DNA from: Avibacterium sp. 20-132
GTDB taxonomy: Bacteria; Pseudomonadota; Gammaproteobacteria; Enterobacterales; Pasteurellaceae
NCBI RefSeq assembly: GCF_023611925.1
Contig: NZ_CP091456.1
Span: forward strand, 1,716,001-1,780,000
DNA: 64,000 nt
Direction: 5' to 3'
Of this stretch, positions 1 through 10,300 are shown piece by piece; the stretch's first letter is position 1; each line of letters begins with the position of its first letter. The translations under genes were made by a program, and so were the position numbers. A model generated the notes under the pieces. The model did not search any database, had not been told where the DNA came from, and saw only the letters and a list, made by a program, of their open reading frames with translations.

Positions 1-30
1 ACCTGATACAGTTAATACTGACGTAGGAAA
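1..30 (+). promoter_or_regulatory. TPP riboswitch, 3' end only
   Basis: The first 30 bases hold ACCTGATACAG, TTAATACTG and ACGTAGGAA. This is the 3' half of the conserved thi-box core (ACCTGATCTGGATAATGCCAGCGTAGGGA in well-known examples). The 5' half lies before the window. It sits 60 bases upstream of a thiamine-uptake operon, the expected position for thiamine pyrophosphate-controlled expression of thiBPQ. Seen directly: the core sequence. Known: this core marks TPP aptamers. Inferred: it represses the downstream operon when TPP is plentiful. Confidence 0.85.
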
Positions 31-89
31 CTAATTTTTTTGCTGTTCACGTCAATATTGCTGGTCGTTTTTTATTGGAAGGAAACACT

Positions 90-1097
90 ATGCAATTCAA
101 AAAATCTTTTTCTCTTACTTTTCTTACCGCACTTTTGGGCACTAGTCTGATGGCGACACCAAGCTCCGCGCAAGAGGTGCAAGTTTATACTTATGATAGT
201 TTTAGTGCTGATTGGGGCGCCGGTCCAAAAGTGAAAGCGCTGTTTGAGCAAACTCACCCCCAATGTCAGGTGAATTATGTGCCTTTTGATAGCACTGGGG
301 TAATGTTTAATCGGATTCGCCTTGAAGGGAAAAAGAGCAAAGCCGATATTGTGCTAGGCTTAGATCAAACAATGCTTGAAGAAGCGAAAAAGACCTCATT
401 ATTTGCAGAACATCAGGTGCCAATGGCGCAACTTTCTTTACCTGAGAAGTGGGAAGATAAGGTGTTCTTACCTTATGATTTTGGTGCTTATGCCTTCGTG
501 TATCATAAAGAAAAATTATCAAACCCACCGAAAAGCCTAAAAGAATTGGTTGATAATCAACAACTTCGCATCATTTATCAAGATCCGCGTACCAGTGGCG
601 TAGGGCGTGGATTAGTGATCTTAATGAATGAAGTTTATGGCGATGATGTAGAGGCGGCGTGGAAGAAATTGGCTCGCCATACCGTTACCGTAGGGAAAGG
701 TTGGTCAGAAACTTACGGCGCATTTTTAAAAGGCGAATCAGATTTGGTGTTTAGTTATAACACTTCACCACTTTATCATCTCTTAAATGACAAGGATGCC
801 AATTATGCCGCGACAGATTTTGCTGAAGGGCAAGTGCTACAAATTGAAACCGCAGCGCGAATGGCAAATCACCCTAACGCTTGTGCTGATGCCTTTATGC
901 AATTTTTGATTACTCCAGAAGCGCAACGCCAAATTTCACAAAAAAATATTATGTTTGCCGTTATTGATGAAAAAATTGAACCGCACTTTGATGCGTTGAA
1001 ACAAGCACAGCAAAGCAAAACCACGTTGGGAAGTGGCGTCAATACAGAACAATTAAAACAATGGACGAACACTTGGCAAGCCAGCTTAACACAATAA
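90..1097 (+). CDS. thiB: Thiamine ABC transporter, periplasmic binding protein
   Basis: Binds thiamine/TPP in the periplasm and delivers it to the ThiP permease. The protein has 335 residues. An N-terminal signal peptide (MQFKKSFSL, then a hydrophobic stretch to about ATPSSAQ, residue 28) precedes a typical start of the mature ThiB/TbpA family, VQVYTYDSF. The ATG at 90 is chosen because a GGAAGGA ribosome site lies just before it; a TTG 15 bases upstream would only add five residues before the signal peptide. First gene after the TPP riboswitch. Its 3' end overlaps thiP by 37 bases, and the order thiB-thiP-thiQ matches the standard operon. Confidence 0.93.
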   Translation: MQFKKSFSLTFLTALLGTSLMATPSSAQEVQVYTYDSFSADWGAGPKVKALFEQTHPQCQVNYVPFDSTGVMFNRIRLEGKKSKADIVLGLDQTMLEEAKKTSLFAEHQVPMAQLSLPEKWEDKVFLPYDFGAYAFVYHKEKLSNPPKSLKELVDNQQLRIIYQDPRTSGVGRGLVILMNEVYGDDVEAAWKKLARHTVTVGKGWSETYGAFLKGESDLVFSYNTSPLYHLLNDKDANYAATDFAEGQVLQIETAARMANHPNACADAFMQFLITPEAQRQISQKNIMFAVIDEKIEPHFDALKQAQQSKTTLGSGVNTEQLKQWTNTWQASLTQ

Positions 1098-2692
1098 TAC
1101 GCCGTTACGTGCAAAAATTCCCCCTTTCTTCAATGCTTGGGGGAATGGGCGTGATATTGCTATTGGCGACATTTTATGGCTTTACCTTAAGTGCGGTGTT
1201 AAATCTTGGCAATCATCAGCAATGGACAGCGCTTTGGAAAGATGACTACATTCGCCACGTTATCGCCTTTAGTTTTGGGCAGGCATTTCTTTCGGCATTC
1301 TTATCGGTGAGTATCGGATTATTATTTGCCCGTGCGTTTTTTTACCAAGATTTCCGTGGTAAATCGCTTATTTTGAAATTATTTTCCCTCACTTTTGTGT
1401 TACCAGCTTTGGTGGCTGTACTAGGACTATTAGGGATTTACGGACATTCAGGTTGGGTGGCAAGGTTATTTTCCGCCCTTGAGATTGACTGGAAACCCAA
1501 TATTTATGGCTTAAGTGGCATTTTAATCGCACATTTATTTTTTAATATTCCTTTAGCAAGCCGTCTATTTTTGCAAGCCCTATCAAGCATTCCTAATCAG
1601 CAACGTCAGCTTAGTTCACAGCTTAATATTCGCGGTTGGCAATTTATTCGTTTAATCGAATTACCTTATTTACGCCAACAATTTTTGCCTGCCTTTGCGT
1701 TAATTTTTATGCTTTGCTTTACTAGCTTTGCCATTGTACTCACACTTGGTGGTGGGCCAGCGTATACCACCTTAGAAGTGGCGATTTACCAAGCCATTTT
1801 ATTTGAATTTGATTTACCTAAAGCGGCAATGTTAGCGTTGTTGCAATGCGGTTTTTGTGTCCTATTGCTTATGATGAGCAGCTTCTTTCATCGCAAAGAT
1901 CCTAGCCAGCTCGATTTACGCCAGTTCTGGCGAGAAAAGCAGACAAGTGCGGTACAAATTTGGCAAGTTTTTTGTGTGGGCAGTGTGCTGATTTTTATTT
2001 TTTTACCCTTGCTTTATATGGTGGTGGCAGGATTAGATTGGGACGCGTGGCAAAAAGTGGCACAAAATCCCCAGTTATGGCGTGCTTTGGGTTATTCCTT
2101 AAGTATTGCACTATGTTCTGCGCTATTTGCTATTGTATTTTCAATGGCATTACTCTTGCTCGTGCTACGCTTAGCTTGGCAAAGCCACCGTTATTGTGCC
2201 AATGTCATTAGTAATATGGGGATGATCGTGCTTGCGATCCCAACTTTAGTGGTGGCGTTAGGGCTATTTATTCGTTTGCAAGATCTTGATTTTCAGCCGT
2301 GGCATCTTCTCCTTATTGTAGCGTTTTGTAATGGCATTTTGGCAATGCCTTTTGTGATTCGCACGCTTTCTGCCCCAATGTATCAAACAATGCAATATGA
2401 GCGACTTTGCCAATCTCTTGGCGTGCAAGGCTGGCAACGCTGGCGAGTGGTAGAATGGCAAACTTTGCGTTCAGCGATGCGGTATGCTAGCGCATTGGCT
2501 TGTGCCTTATCGCTGGGCGATTTCACAGCGATTGCTTTATTTGGTAATCAAGATTTCATCTCTTTGCCTTATTTGCTTTATCAGCAATTAGGCTCATATC
2601 GTATGCAAGAAGCGAGCGTAACCGCTTTAATTTTATTAGGGTTATGTGGTCTGTTATTTATGATGATTGAAAAACCGCAAAATGTGGCATAG
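1061..2692 (+). CDS. thiP: Thiamine ABC transporter permease
   Basis: Inner-membrane channel subunit for thiamine/TPP uptake. The protein has 543 residues and many hydrophobic segments arranged as two homologous BPD-type permease halves (about residues 60-270 and 325-535), as in ThiP, where both permease domains are fused. The EAA-type loops that contact the ATPase are recognisable near residue 195 ([19 protein letters not shown]) and in the second half ([18 protein letters not shown]). The ATG start lies inside thiB and has no strong ribosome site, so translational coupling is likely; GTG at 1109 or ATG at 1133 are alternative starts. Confidence 0.92.
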   Translation: MDEHLASQLNTIIRRYVQKFPLSSMLGGMGVILLLATFYGFTLSAVLNLGNHQQWTALWKDDYIRHVIAFSFGQAFLSAFLSVSIGLLFARAFFYQDFRGKSLILKLFSLTFVLPALVAVLGLLGIYGHSGWVARLFSALEIDWKPNIYGLSGILIAHLFFNIPLASRLFLQALSSIPNQQRQLSSQLNIRGWQFIRLIELPYLRQQFLPAFALIFMLCFTSFAIVLTLGGGPAYTTLEVAIYQAILFEFDLPKAAMLALLQCGFCVLLLMMSSFFHRKDPSQLDLRQFWREKQTSAVQIWQVFCVGSVLIFIFLPLLYMVVAGLDWDAWQKVAQNPQLWRALGYSLSIALCSALFAIVFSMALLLLVLRLAWQSHRYCANVISNMGMIVLAIPTLVVALGLFIRLQDLDFQPWHLLLIVAFCNGILAMPFVIRTLSAPMYQTMQYERLCQSLGVQGWQRWRVVEWQTLRSAMRYASALACALSLGDFTAIALFGNQDFISLPYLLYQQLGSYRMQEASVTALILLGLCGLLFMMIEKPQNVA

Positions 2693-2789
2693 CGAAAAGC
2701 AAGAGCAAAGCGAAAATAGCAAAAAATTGCACCGCACTTTGTTTTTGTTCGATATTGGTTCTTATTACGTTAATGATTTAGACAAGATA

Positions 2790-3443
2790 ATGATTAAACT
2801 GGATACTTATTTTCATTACCCCAATCAAGCGATGCACTTCCAACTGCATATTTCGGCGGGACAACGTGTTGCCATAGTGGGGGCGAGTGGGGCGGGGAAA
2901 AGCACTTTACTCAATTTAATTGCTGGATTTGAACTCTCCGATAAGGGGGAAATTTGGCTTAATGGGCAAAATCACACCTTTAGCGCGCCTCATCAGCGTC
3001 CTGTTTCGATGCTCTTTCAAGAGAATAATTTGTTTACGCATTTAACGGTGGCTGAAAATATCGCCTTAGGTTTAAAGCCTAGTTTAACGCTGAGTGCGGA
3101 AGAAAAAGCACAAGTGGAAAAGGCGGCAAGTGCGGTCGGATTAGGCGATTTTTTATCTCGCTTACCTAATGCCCTTTCTGGCGGGCAGAAACAGCGTGTC
3201 GCTTTAGCTCGTTGTCTGCTTCGTGATAAACCGATTTTATTGCTTGATGAACCATTTTCTGCGCTCGATCCTCATTTGCGTCAAGAAATGTTGAATTTAT
3301 TAGAGAATTTATCTCAGCAGAAAACATTGACGTTGCTCATTGTTACTCATCAACCTAATGAATTAGTCGGAAAAATTGATCGCCTTTTATGTGTTGAAAA
3401 TGGTAGGATTAGTGATAAATCATTACCTGAATTAAAAATTTAG
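2790..3443 (+). CDS. thiQ: Thiamine ABC transporter ATP-binding protein
   Basis: ATPase that powers the ThiBP importer. From the ATG at 2790 the protein has 217 residues, the usual ThiQ length. Visible motifs: Walker [10 protein letters not shown] (31-39), Q-loop Q77, ABC signature LSGGQ (129-133), Walker B ILLLDE (149-154) and a switch histidine in VTH. The open frame extends upstream to 2667, but those 41 residues have no counterpart in the family and include uptake-signal-like DNA, so the downstream ATG is preferred. About 97 bases separate it from thiP, longer than in E. coli where the genes abut. Confidence 0.92.
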   Translation: MIKLDTYFHYPNQAMHFQLHISAGQRVAIVGASGAGKSTLLNLIAGFELSDKGEIWLNGQNHTFSAPHQRPVSMLFQENNLFTHLTVAENIALGLKPSLTLSAEEKAQVEKAASAVGLGDFLSRLPNALSGGQKQRVALARCLLRDKPILLLDEPFSALDPHLRQEMLNLLENLSQQKTLTLLIVTHQPNELVGKIDRLLCVENGRISDKSLPELKI

Positions 3444-3466
3444 GTCTAAAATAGACCGCACTTTTT
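3443..3466 (+). terminator. Weak hairpin between thiQ and bioB
   Basis: GGTCTA and TAGACC form a 6-bp stem with a 3-base AAA loop at the thiQ stop codon. It is followed by GCAC and five Ts, part of a reversed uptake-signal core. It could terminate or attenuate thiBPQ transcription before bioB. The stem is short, so read-through into bioB is likely. Confidence 0.35.
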
Positions 3467-3482
3467 GTAATAAGGATAATTT

Positions 3483-4496
3483 ATGACAATCACAAACATT
3501 CAAATTCCTTCTTTAACACCGCACCCAACCTTAGAATATTGGTCAGTGTGTAAAGTGGAAGCGTTATTTGAAACCCCTTTTTTAGAGTTGGTGTATCGTG
3601 CCGCTCAGGTTCATCGTGAGAATTTTAATCCACGGGCGATTCAACTTTCTACCTTAATGTCGATTAAAACAGGGGGGTGCCCTGAGGATTGTGGTTATTG
3701 TCCACAATCGGCACGCTATCAAACAGGGGTGCAAAATCAACAATTAATTAATGTTGATGAGATTGTTGAGAAAGCGAAAGTGGCAAAATCCCGTGGTGCA
3801 AGTCGTTTTTGTATGGGGGCGGCTTGGCGTGGGCCAAAACCAAAAGATATTGAAAAAATCACCACGATTATTAAAGCAGTAAAAGATCTGGGGCTAGAAA
3901 CCTGCGGGACGTTTGGCTTATTGCAAGATGGTATGGCGGAAGATTTGAAAAAAGCTGGGTTGGATTACTACAATCATAATATTGATACCGCACCAGAGCA
4001 TTATGAAAAAATTATTGGCACACGCCAATTTGATGATCGTATTAATACCCTTGGGAAAGTGCGTAAAGCCGGCTTAAAGGTATGTTGTGGGGGAATTGTT
4101 GGGATGGATGAAACACGGAAAGAACGTGCCGCATTTATTGCCAGCTTAGCTAATCTCGATCCACAACCAGAATCCGTGCCAATCAACCAATTAGTGAAAG
4201 TGGAAGGCACGCCATTGGCTGAGGCGGCGGAATTAGATTGGACGGAGTTTGTGCGTACCATTGCCGTTGCACGAATTGTGATGCCAAAAAGTTATGTCCG
4301 TTTATCTGCGGGACGTCAAGGAATGTCAGAAGAAATGCAAGCAATGTGTTTTATGGCTGGGGCAAATTCGATTTTCTATGGGGATAAGCTATTAGTAACA
4401 GAAAATCCTGAAGAAGATGGCGATCAGCTTCTAATGGCAAAACTTGATCTTGAACCAGAAACAGAAGAAAATCGTCTGCAACAAGAACAAAATTAA
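3483..4496 (+). CDS. bioB: Biotin synthase (radical SAM)
   Basis: Converts dethiobiotin to biotin by inserting sulfur, using a radical-SAM [4Fe-4S] cluster and a sacrificial [2Fe-2S] cluster. The protein has 337 residues. The radical-SAM cysteines are C66, C70 and C73 ([13 protein letters not shown]). The [2Fe-2S] ligands are present: C110, C141 and C201, plus an arginine at 273 (YVRLSAGR). Start at 3483 is supported by TAAGGA upstream. It directly follows thiQ, as I recall for H. influenzae. No other bio gene is nearby. All catalytic residues are intact. Confidence 0.97.
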   Translation: MTITNIQIPSLTPHPTLEYWSVCKVEALFETPFLELVYRAAQVHRENFNPRAIQLSTLMSIKTGGCPEDCGYCPQSARYQTGVQNQQLINVDEIVEKAKVAKSRGASRFCMGAAWRGPKPKDIEKITTIIKAVKDLGLETCGTFGLLQDGMAEDLKKAGLDYYNHNIDTAPEHYEKIIGTRQFDDRINTLGKVRKAGLKVCCGGIVGMDETRKERAAFIASLANLDPQPESVPINQLVKVEGTPLAEAAELDWTEFVRTIAVARIVMPKSYVRLSAGRQGMSEEMQAMCFMAGANSIFYGDKLLVTENPEEDGDQLLMAKLDLEPETEENRLQQEQN

Positions 4497-4515
4497 TGTA
4501 ACGATTTATTGACGC

Positions 4516-4545
4516 AATGGCAGCATAGACGCTGCCATTTTTATT
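4516..4545 (+). terminator. Rho-independent terminator after bioB
   Basis: AATGGCAGC and GCTGCCATT form a perfect 9-bp stem with loop ATAGAC, followed by TTTTATT. It lies 20 bases after the bioB stop and closes the thi-bio segment. Confidence 0.85.
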
Positions 4546-4611
4546 GCGATGTCAGTTTAACAAGATAATCCAATGCGCTAAGTACAGGCTAAACCGTTGA
4601 GGAAAATGAAA

Positions 4612-5169
4612 TTACGATAATAAATTTTTCTTTCTTAAATCACGGGTAATGCGAATAGCAGTTTCGGTTTCACAGCCTGCATACTCAGCGATTTCTCGGT
4701 GTGTCCAATGGTAATCAGGAAAGTTTTCTGTTAAGAAATAAATACTGTCAATTACACGATCTAAACTTTTTAAATACGCACTTTTAGCAAGGCGATCTTC
4801 TGCATCACGCAGTTCATTTGAAAGAATTTGGAATAAAAAGCGAATGGTTTCAGGGTTTTCTAAAAAGAAGGAATCAATATGTTGTGGCGTGATTTTGATA
4901 ATTTCTGCTTCTCTTAACACTTTGGCTGTACAGTGATATTTTTTATCACCAAATAGGGTACGAAATCCAAAATAATCCCCTGCTTTATAAATTCTCACTA
5001 AACTTTCTTTACCATTTTCAAGGGTATGATATAAGCCAATAAGCCCATTTTTTACACAATAAAACGAGTGGGCAGTTTCCCCTTGACGATAAAGCTGAGT
5101 GCCTTTTTCAACAGCAACCAAATGATTATATTGACAATTTTTAAAATTCATCGGTTTAAGCATTTCCAT
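4612..5169 (-). CDS. Crp/Fnr-family transcriptional regulator
   Basis: 185-residue regulator with an N-terminal cyclic-nucleotide-type beta-roll (about 10-110; LYRQGETAHSFYCVKNGLIGLYHTLENGKES is typical over that span) and a C-terminal winged helix (about 145-183; HREIAEYAGCETETAIRITRDL). It lacks the N-terminal cysteine cluster of FNR, so it is not an obvious oxygen sensor. It ends soon after the recognition helix and is shorter than Crp (about 210). It starts 12 bases after the TauE/SafE gene stop, so the two form an operon diverging from the porin and lyase genes. A role in controlling that locus is an inference. Start could also be the internal ATG at MNFKN. Confidence 0.8.
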   Translation of the reverse strand: MEMLKPMNFKNCQYNHLVAVEKGTQLYRQGETAHSFYCVKNGLIGLYHTLENGKESLVRIYKAGDYFGFRTLFGDKKYHCTAKVLREAEIIKITPQHIDSFFLENPETIRFLFQILSNELRDAEDRLAKSAYLKSLDRVIDSIYFLTENFPDYHWTHREIAEYAGCETETAIRITRDLRKKNLLS

Positions 5170-5181
5170 ATCCTATATAAT

Positions 5182-5985
5182 TTATCCTTGTATTACTCGC
5201 AATAGTAGCATATAGCAAGCAATAAAAAGCAAGATCATACTAAGCAATTTACGTGCGGTTTCCTCTTTGATAATGCCACGAAGTTTCATACTGATAAAAC
5301 TCATAAAAAAAGCACTTAGCACGACAATGAGTACAATGGAGAAACTCACATAGCCAATCTGTAAGGAATGGGGGATAATCACTTCTGGGGTTTTGGTTAA
5401 ATAGCCGTAAAGATTGCCAATGCCACCAATCACCATCATATAATTGGTATAAACCGCCACACTTTTAATGCTAACACTGGGCAACTGGCTAATTAGTGGC
5501 GACATAATTGAGCCACCACCGATCCCTGTAATCCCAGCAATTCCCCCACCCAGAAAGCAGAACAGGCTACCACGTAAGCAATCTTTTTTCTGTGCTTGTT
5601 GCTTTTTCTTATTGTTCGGATGCAAAAAGGTTTTTAATGCCAATACAATCAGCGTAATGACAAAGACCCCTATTATCAGGTTATCTGAAACATTAAAGCT
5701 GAGATGAAAGCCAAGTTGTACACCAATGATCATACTTAGTGACCAAAGGAGCAATTTTTTCTTATCAATCTCAATATTTAGCTTATAAAAGTAAAACAGA
5801 TTAATTAACGCTGATCCCATTACGATAGTCAGTGAAGTGGCAGAAATCATTTGGATTGGCATATAAGGGAAAAGTGTATGTAAAATGGGTACCATCAACA
5901 CCCCGCCACCAATACCAAAAATAGCTGACATCAGGTTAGTTAATATACCGCATAAAAGAAGAATAATGATCAAAGAAAAGGTCAT
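5182..5985 (-). CDS. TauE/SafE (TSUP) family membrane permease
   Basis: 267-residue protein with about eight membrane spans and the duplicated glycine-rich signature of the family: GIGGGVLMVP near residue 24 and GIGGGSIMSP near residue 155. TSUP proteins move sulfite, sulfate or organosulfonates across the inner membrane, usually outward. The ATG at 5985 is preceded by AAGGAT. It is co-directional with the Crp-like gene and divergent from a porin and a PL8 lyase that probably attacks sulfated polysaccharide. Export of sulfate or sulfite released from that substrate would fit, but no sulfatase is visible here. Confidence 0.85.
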   Translation of the reverse strand: MTFSLIIILLLCGILTNLMSAIFGIGGGVLMVPILHTLFPYMPIQMISATSLTIVMGSALINLFYFYKLNIEIDKKKLLLWSLSMIIGVQLGFHLSFNVSDNLIIGVFVITLIVLALKTFLHPNNKKKQQAQKKDCLRGSLFCFLGGGIAGITGIGGGSIMSPLISQLPSVSIKSVAVYTNYMMVIGGIGNLYGYLTKTPEVIIPHSLQIGYVSFSIVLIVVLSAFFMSFISMKLRGIIKEETARKLLSMILLFIACYMLLLRVIQG

Positions 5986-6275
5986 AGTCTATCCTTATGA
6001 TTTTTCCTTTATTATGAATAATCAAATTAATAATCCTTATGATCGGCATCATAAAAGCAAATATCAAAACTCTGTTTTAATATTTTTGTGATCTTGATCT
6101 TATTTTTAAAGTGCGGTGCTTTTCCCCTGTGAAATATTTGCCTATGATAAGGTTGAATGCTCAGTTTTAGTTATTTTTTTGTCGTATCTAACCAGCTTGA
6201 ACATCGCAATGGCTCAGATTAATCGTCTTTGATTTGAGGTGTCTTTTCACAATAAATAATAAGGATAATTGTTAT
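5986..6275. promoter_or_regulatory. Divergent control region, TSUP permease / porin
   Basis: 290 AT-rich bases separate the minus-strand permease from the plus-strand porin. TGTGATCTTGATCTTA (around 6088-6103) has one good half of a CRP site (TGTGA) and a poor second half. One reversed-orientation uptake-signal core (AAGTGCGGT, near 6110) is present. Promoters for both directions should lie here, but I cannot place them with confidence. Confidence 0.35.
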
Positions 6276-7340
6276 ATGAAAAAATCACTTTCCCTTCTTG
6301 CACTTTCACTTATTGCCGCAACAAGTACAGCAAGTGCGGTAGAAATTTATAAAAAAGATGGCACCAGCGTACAGCTTAATGGGCAATTTAGACCAATGCT
6401 TGCGCATACCGAAGGGCAGCGTTCAGATTTGCGTGATCGTGGCTCGCGTGTGGAGTTTATCTTTGCACAAGATATGACAGAAGAGATACGATTAATCGGT
6501 AAAACCAGAATTGTTTTTAGTGGAAAAGATGCCAGTGGTAGCAATCATTCAGGTTTTGGTGATCCGCGTACGGCACAACTTTATCTTGGTATAGAACATA
6601 AAGCCGTAGGACGTTTATATTTAGGTCGTTTACCAACCAATGGCGATGCCATTATGTTAGGTGATTGGCAGTTAGGAGGAAGCGGACGTAATCCACTTAC
6701 CGCAGAAGCCAATAAAGGCTTGCATTTCCGTTCTGTAGAATTAGCTGGGTTCCAATTTGGTTCGGATTATTTATTTGGTTCGGCTGAAAAAGGAGTGGAT
6801 AACTCACCGAAGCATTTAAAAAATGGCTACGGGCTTGCACTCTATTATACCAATAAATTGAATGACGACTGGCGATTACGCTTTAGAGCGGGTTACACTC
6901 GCGATAATTATGATAGTTATCAATTCTCTGCACCAGATAGCGCAGGAATAAATCAATCTTGGATTGAAAAAAATGTAAATCGTTCTGCGTGGCGTGTGGC
7001 GGCGGAAGTGAAATACCGTAATTTAGAAGTTGCTTATAACTATGGTGAATTAAAAGATCTACAACGTGCGAACTACCTTGATCATAATGCAGTAAAAGAA
7101 AAAAGACATTTCCTTGCAGCAAAATATTTCATCACACCAAAATTTGCTGGTTATAGCCAATTCCGTTATGAAAAACGGGGTGAAAATGTGAACCACGGTT
7201 ACACCTTAGGGCTTGATTATCGCCCAATCAAAGACTTAATCACCTTTATTGAATTTGGACGTGATCGTAATATCAGTAACGTGAATGTGCATAATAAATA
7301 TGTAAATCAATACTACACGGGTTTCCGTTTCTTATTCTAA
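6276..7340 (+). CDS. Outer-membrane general porin, OmpP2-like
   Basis: 354-residue outer-membrane beta-barrel. A clear signal peptide (MKKSLSLLALSLIAA..STASA, residues 1-21) is followed by VEIYKKDGTSVQLNGQF, the usual opening strand of Gram-negative porins. The protein ends in aromatic FRFLF, the outer-membrane sorting signal. Alternating amphipathic strands run throughout (KTRIVFSG, LYLGRLPT, WRVAAEVKY). The ATG at 6276 is chosen over an upstream frame opening at 6234 because it begins the signal peptide and follows AAGGAT. It lies 10 bases before the lyase gene, so it probably admits the lyase's oligosaccharide products. Confidence 0.85.
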   Translation: MKKSLSLLALSLIAATSTASAVEIYKKDGTSVQLNGQFRPMLAHTEGQRSDLRDRGSRVEFIFAQDMTEEIRLIGKTRIVFSGKDASGSNHSGFGDPRTAQLYLGIEHKAVGRLYLGRLPTNGDAIMLGDWQLGGSGRNPLTAEANKGLHFRSVELAGFQFGSDYLFGSAEKGVDNSPKHLKNGYGLALYYTNKLNDDWRLRFRAGYTRDNYDSYQFSAPDSAGINQSWIEKNVNRSAWRVAAEVKYRNLEVAYNYGELKDLQRANYLDHNAVKEKRHFLAAKYFITPKFAGYSQFRYEKRGENVNHGYTLGLDYRPIKDLITFIEFGRDRNISNVNVHNKYVNQYYTGFRFLF

Positions 7341-7350
7341 GGGAGAGCCT

Positions 7351-10300
7351 ATGAAAGCGAGCTTATTTCCAAAGCTAAGCCTATTAACTGCTTGTGTCAT
7401 CACGGGCAGTGTGAATGCGGCGAATTATGCGTGGGATTTTTTTGAAAAAGCACAGCCTCCAGCTTATTTAACCGTTACAAATGGGCAAGTTGCACCGAGT
7501 GCGTTGCATTACAAAGATGGGAAGCAGGCGTTGCATTGGCAGTTTGAGCCAAAAGGGCGCTTAGTGTTTTCACAAAATTTAGATTTTTCACAAAATGACG
7601 ATATTTTGCCGCAAACGTTTATGCTATGGCTTTATAACGATAACGCCTTAAAACAGCCTTTGCAATTTGCTTTTGAACAAAATGGTCAGGTAAAAAAATC
7701 CTTTAAAATCAATTTAGATTTTACAGGCTGGCGGGGGATTGCGGTGCCATTTCGTGATATGCAAGGCGAAAATGTGACAAGCTTAGACAAGTTGGTGATT
7801 CAAGCGCCTGATGAAGCGGGATCACTTTATTTAGATCAGCTTTTATTCAATGTTCCTGTGGATAATCGTTACCCAATTCCTGATTATCAAGCCTCTTTTG
7901 TTAATCCTACTGCAAGTACGGCAGTGAATAAAAACTGGAATGGTTTGCTGTTGTATGATCAAATGTTAAGCAAAAATTACCCGCACTTTGATTTTAATAG
8001 AAGTCTGCATTCCGATCCGCAAAGTGAAAGCATTTACCAACGTTTTGAGCAAGTGTTAAATGTGTTTACGGATAAACCAAGTGCGGTGGATTTTTCACAA
8101 ATTTTACAAAAATATCAAGCTTTTAATATCAGTGAAAAAGAGGGCGTCATTCAAGGTCCAATGCTTGATTTCCCTGCTCGACAGAAGTTTATGAAAAATG
8201 ATCAAGTGTTTAGCAAGCAAGATCAAGATTTCTTACTTCGTTCTGTGTCAATGCGTGAGCTAGGTAAAGTGATGTTAGAAAGTGCAAAAGCCTTGCGCAT
8301 GGGGCAATTGACAGAGGAACAACGCCAACAGCTGGAAGCCAAATTCTTACTTGCCACCCGTTATTTATTTGATCAAGGTTTTGTGCGTGGTAGCAGTATC
8401 CAAATTGTTACCCATATGGGCTATCAAAACCGAGAACTTTTTGATGCGTGGTTCTTAATGCGTGATTTACTTGAAAAGCAAGGATTGCTTGAACAAGCAC
8501 AAGGCGCAATGGCGTGGTTTAGTGGAACAGGGCGTATTTTTGAGCCTGATGAACGTATTGTTGAAGCAAATGTGGATATTTTAAATACGCAACTCCAATG
8601 GATTGTAAAAAGTATTTTACTGTTACCAAATGAACAGCAACGAACAGGCTTGTTAAAACAATTTTCCCATTGGTTGAGTACCACCATTTTACAATCAAAA
8701 GGGGTTGCAGGGGGATTTAAGCCGGATGGCTCAATTTTCCACCATTCACAACATTACACCGCATATGGAAAAGACGCTTTTGGTGGGCTAGCCCCTGTGG
8801 TTTATGCTATGAGTGATTCACCTTATGCACTTAATCAAGATGCCCGAGAACGTCTAAATGATGTGTTATATAAAATGTGGGTTTATAGTAAAGATGGGCA
8901 TATCCCAATTGTTATTAGTGGGCGCCACCCAACGGGAAAATTTTCTGTTGCTGCAGCACCATTTAAATGGTTTGCCTTAGCAGGTAATGAGAAAAATGGG
9001 GAAAAAATTAACCGCACTTTTGCAGGAATTTATGCGGCATTATCGCATAAGCCAACCTTTGAACAAGTTCCAGCCATTGCAGAACCCGTAGGGGCTTGGA
9101 CGATGAATTATGCGTCAATGGTAATACAACGCCGTCATCAAGATGATCCAAACTTGTCTTGGCTTGCTATTGCACGAGGATTTAGTCGCTATTTAGTAGG
9201 AAATGAATCTTACGAGAAAAACAATCGCTATGGACGGTATATGTCCTATGGTGCATTAGAAATTATCCCCCAACATTTTGATGATCGTGGTTATCGTTAT
9301 GATGGTTGGGATTGGAACCGTTTCCCTGGCACAACAACCATTCATCTGCCTTATCCAGAGCTAAAAGCACAGTTGTTACAACTTCCTGCTGCGGGGCTTG
9401 AGGAAATGCTACTTTCCACAGAAACCTATGCAGGTGGAACAGATTTGCATAATAACAGTATGTATGCAATGAAACTGCGTGGACACAGTAAATATCAGCA
9501 AGATTCTCTATTTGCACGAAAATCTTATTTCCTATTTGATAACCAAATTATTGCATTAGGGACAGATATTCAGAATGCTGATAAACAACATAGAACAGAA
9601 ACCACCTTATTCCAGCATAGTGTGGCAGAACTTCAATCTGTTTTAGTCAATGGAAATGCTGTTTCGGCATTAGGCACAAAACAAGAGATTAAACAAGCAG
9701 TTACCTTTGCGGATCCTGCCGGTAATCGCTATTATGTGCCAGAAGGGCAAAATGTTGTGTTTACTTATCAAGAACAAGAATCTGTTGATGATCGTGATGA
9801 TAAACCAACGAAAGGGAAATTTGCCACAGCGGTTATTGATCACGGTGTCGCCCCGAAAAATGGGCAATATGAATATACCATTCTTGTTGCGGCTAAAAAT
9901 GATCAAATGCCAGCTTATCAAAAATTATCGCAAACGAATAAACTGCACGCAGTCAAAGATAAGCATAGTGGACAAGAAGCCTATGCTTATTTTGAAGCAG
10001 AGCATAATGATGTAGGTGGGATTGTACTTGGATCGGATCAGCCTGTTATGGTGATGGCACAACAGCAAGATCAATCACTTGATTTATCTATTGTGAATCC
10101 AGATCTCGCTTTCTATAAAGGGATTGAAGCGGATCAGGTTAAAGCGGGCAAACAAGCCGAAGTTAGTATTTATTCCCGTCAATGGCGTGAAAGCGCTTCT
10201 CAGACACAAAATTCTACCTTAACGGTAAAAGGTAAATGGCAGCTTAAACAGGCTAGCCAGTGTGCAACGGCAACGGTGAAAGGGGAGACCACATTGATAT

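Noticed and set aside
2667..2789. N-terminal extension of ThiQ from the longest open frame
   Set aside because: The extra 41 residues do not match the family, include uptake-signal sequence, and the ATG at 2790 gives the standard length.
6088..6103. CRP site upstream of the porin
   Set aside because: Only one half-site fits; kept as a remark on the region but not as a separate regulatory feature.
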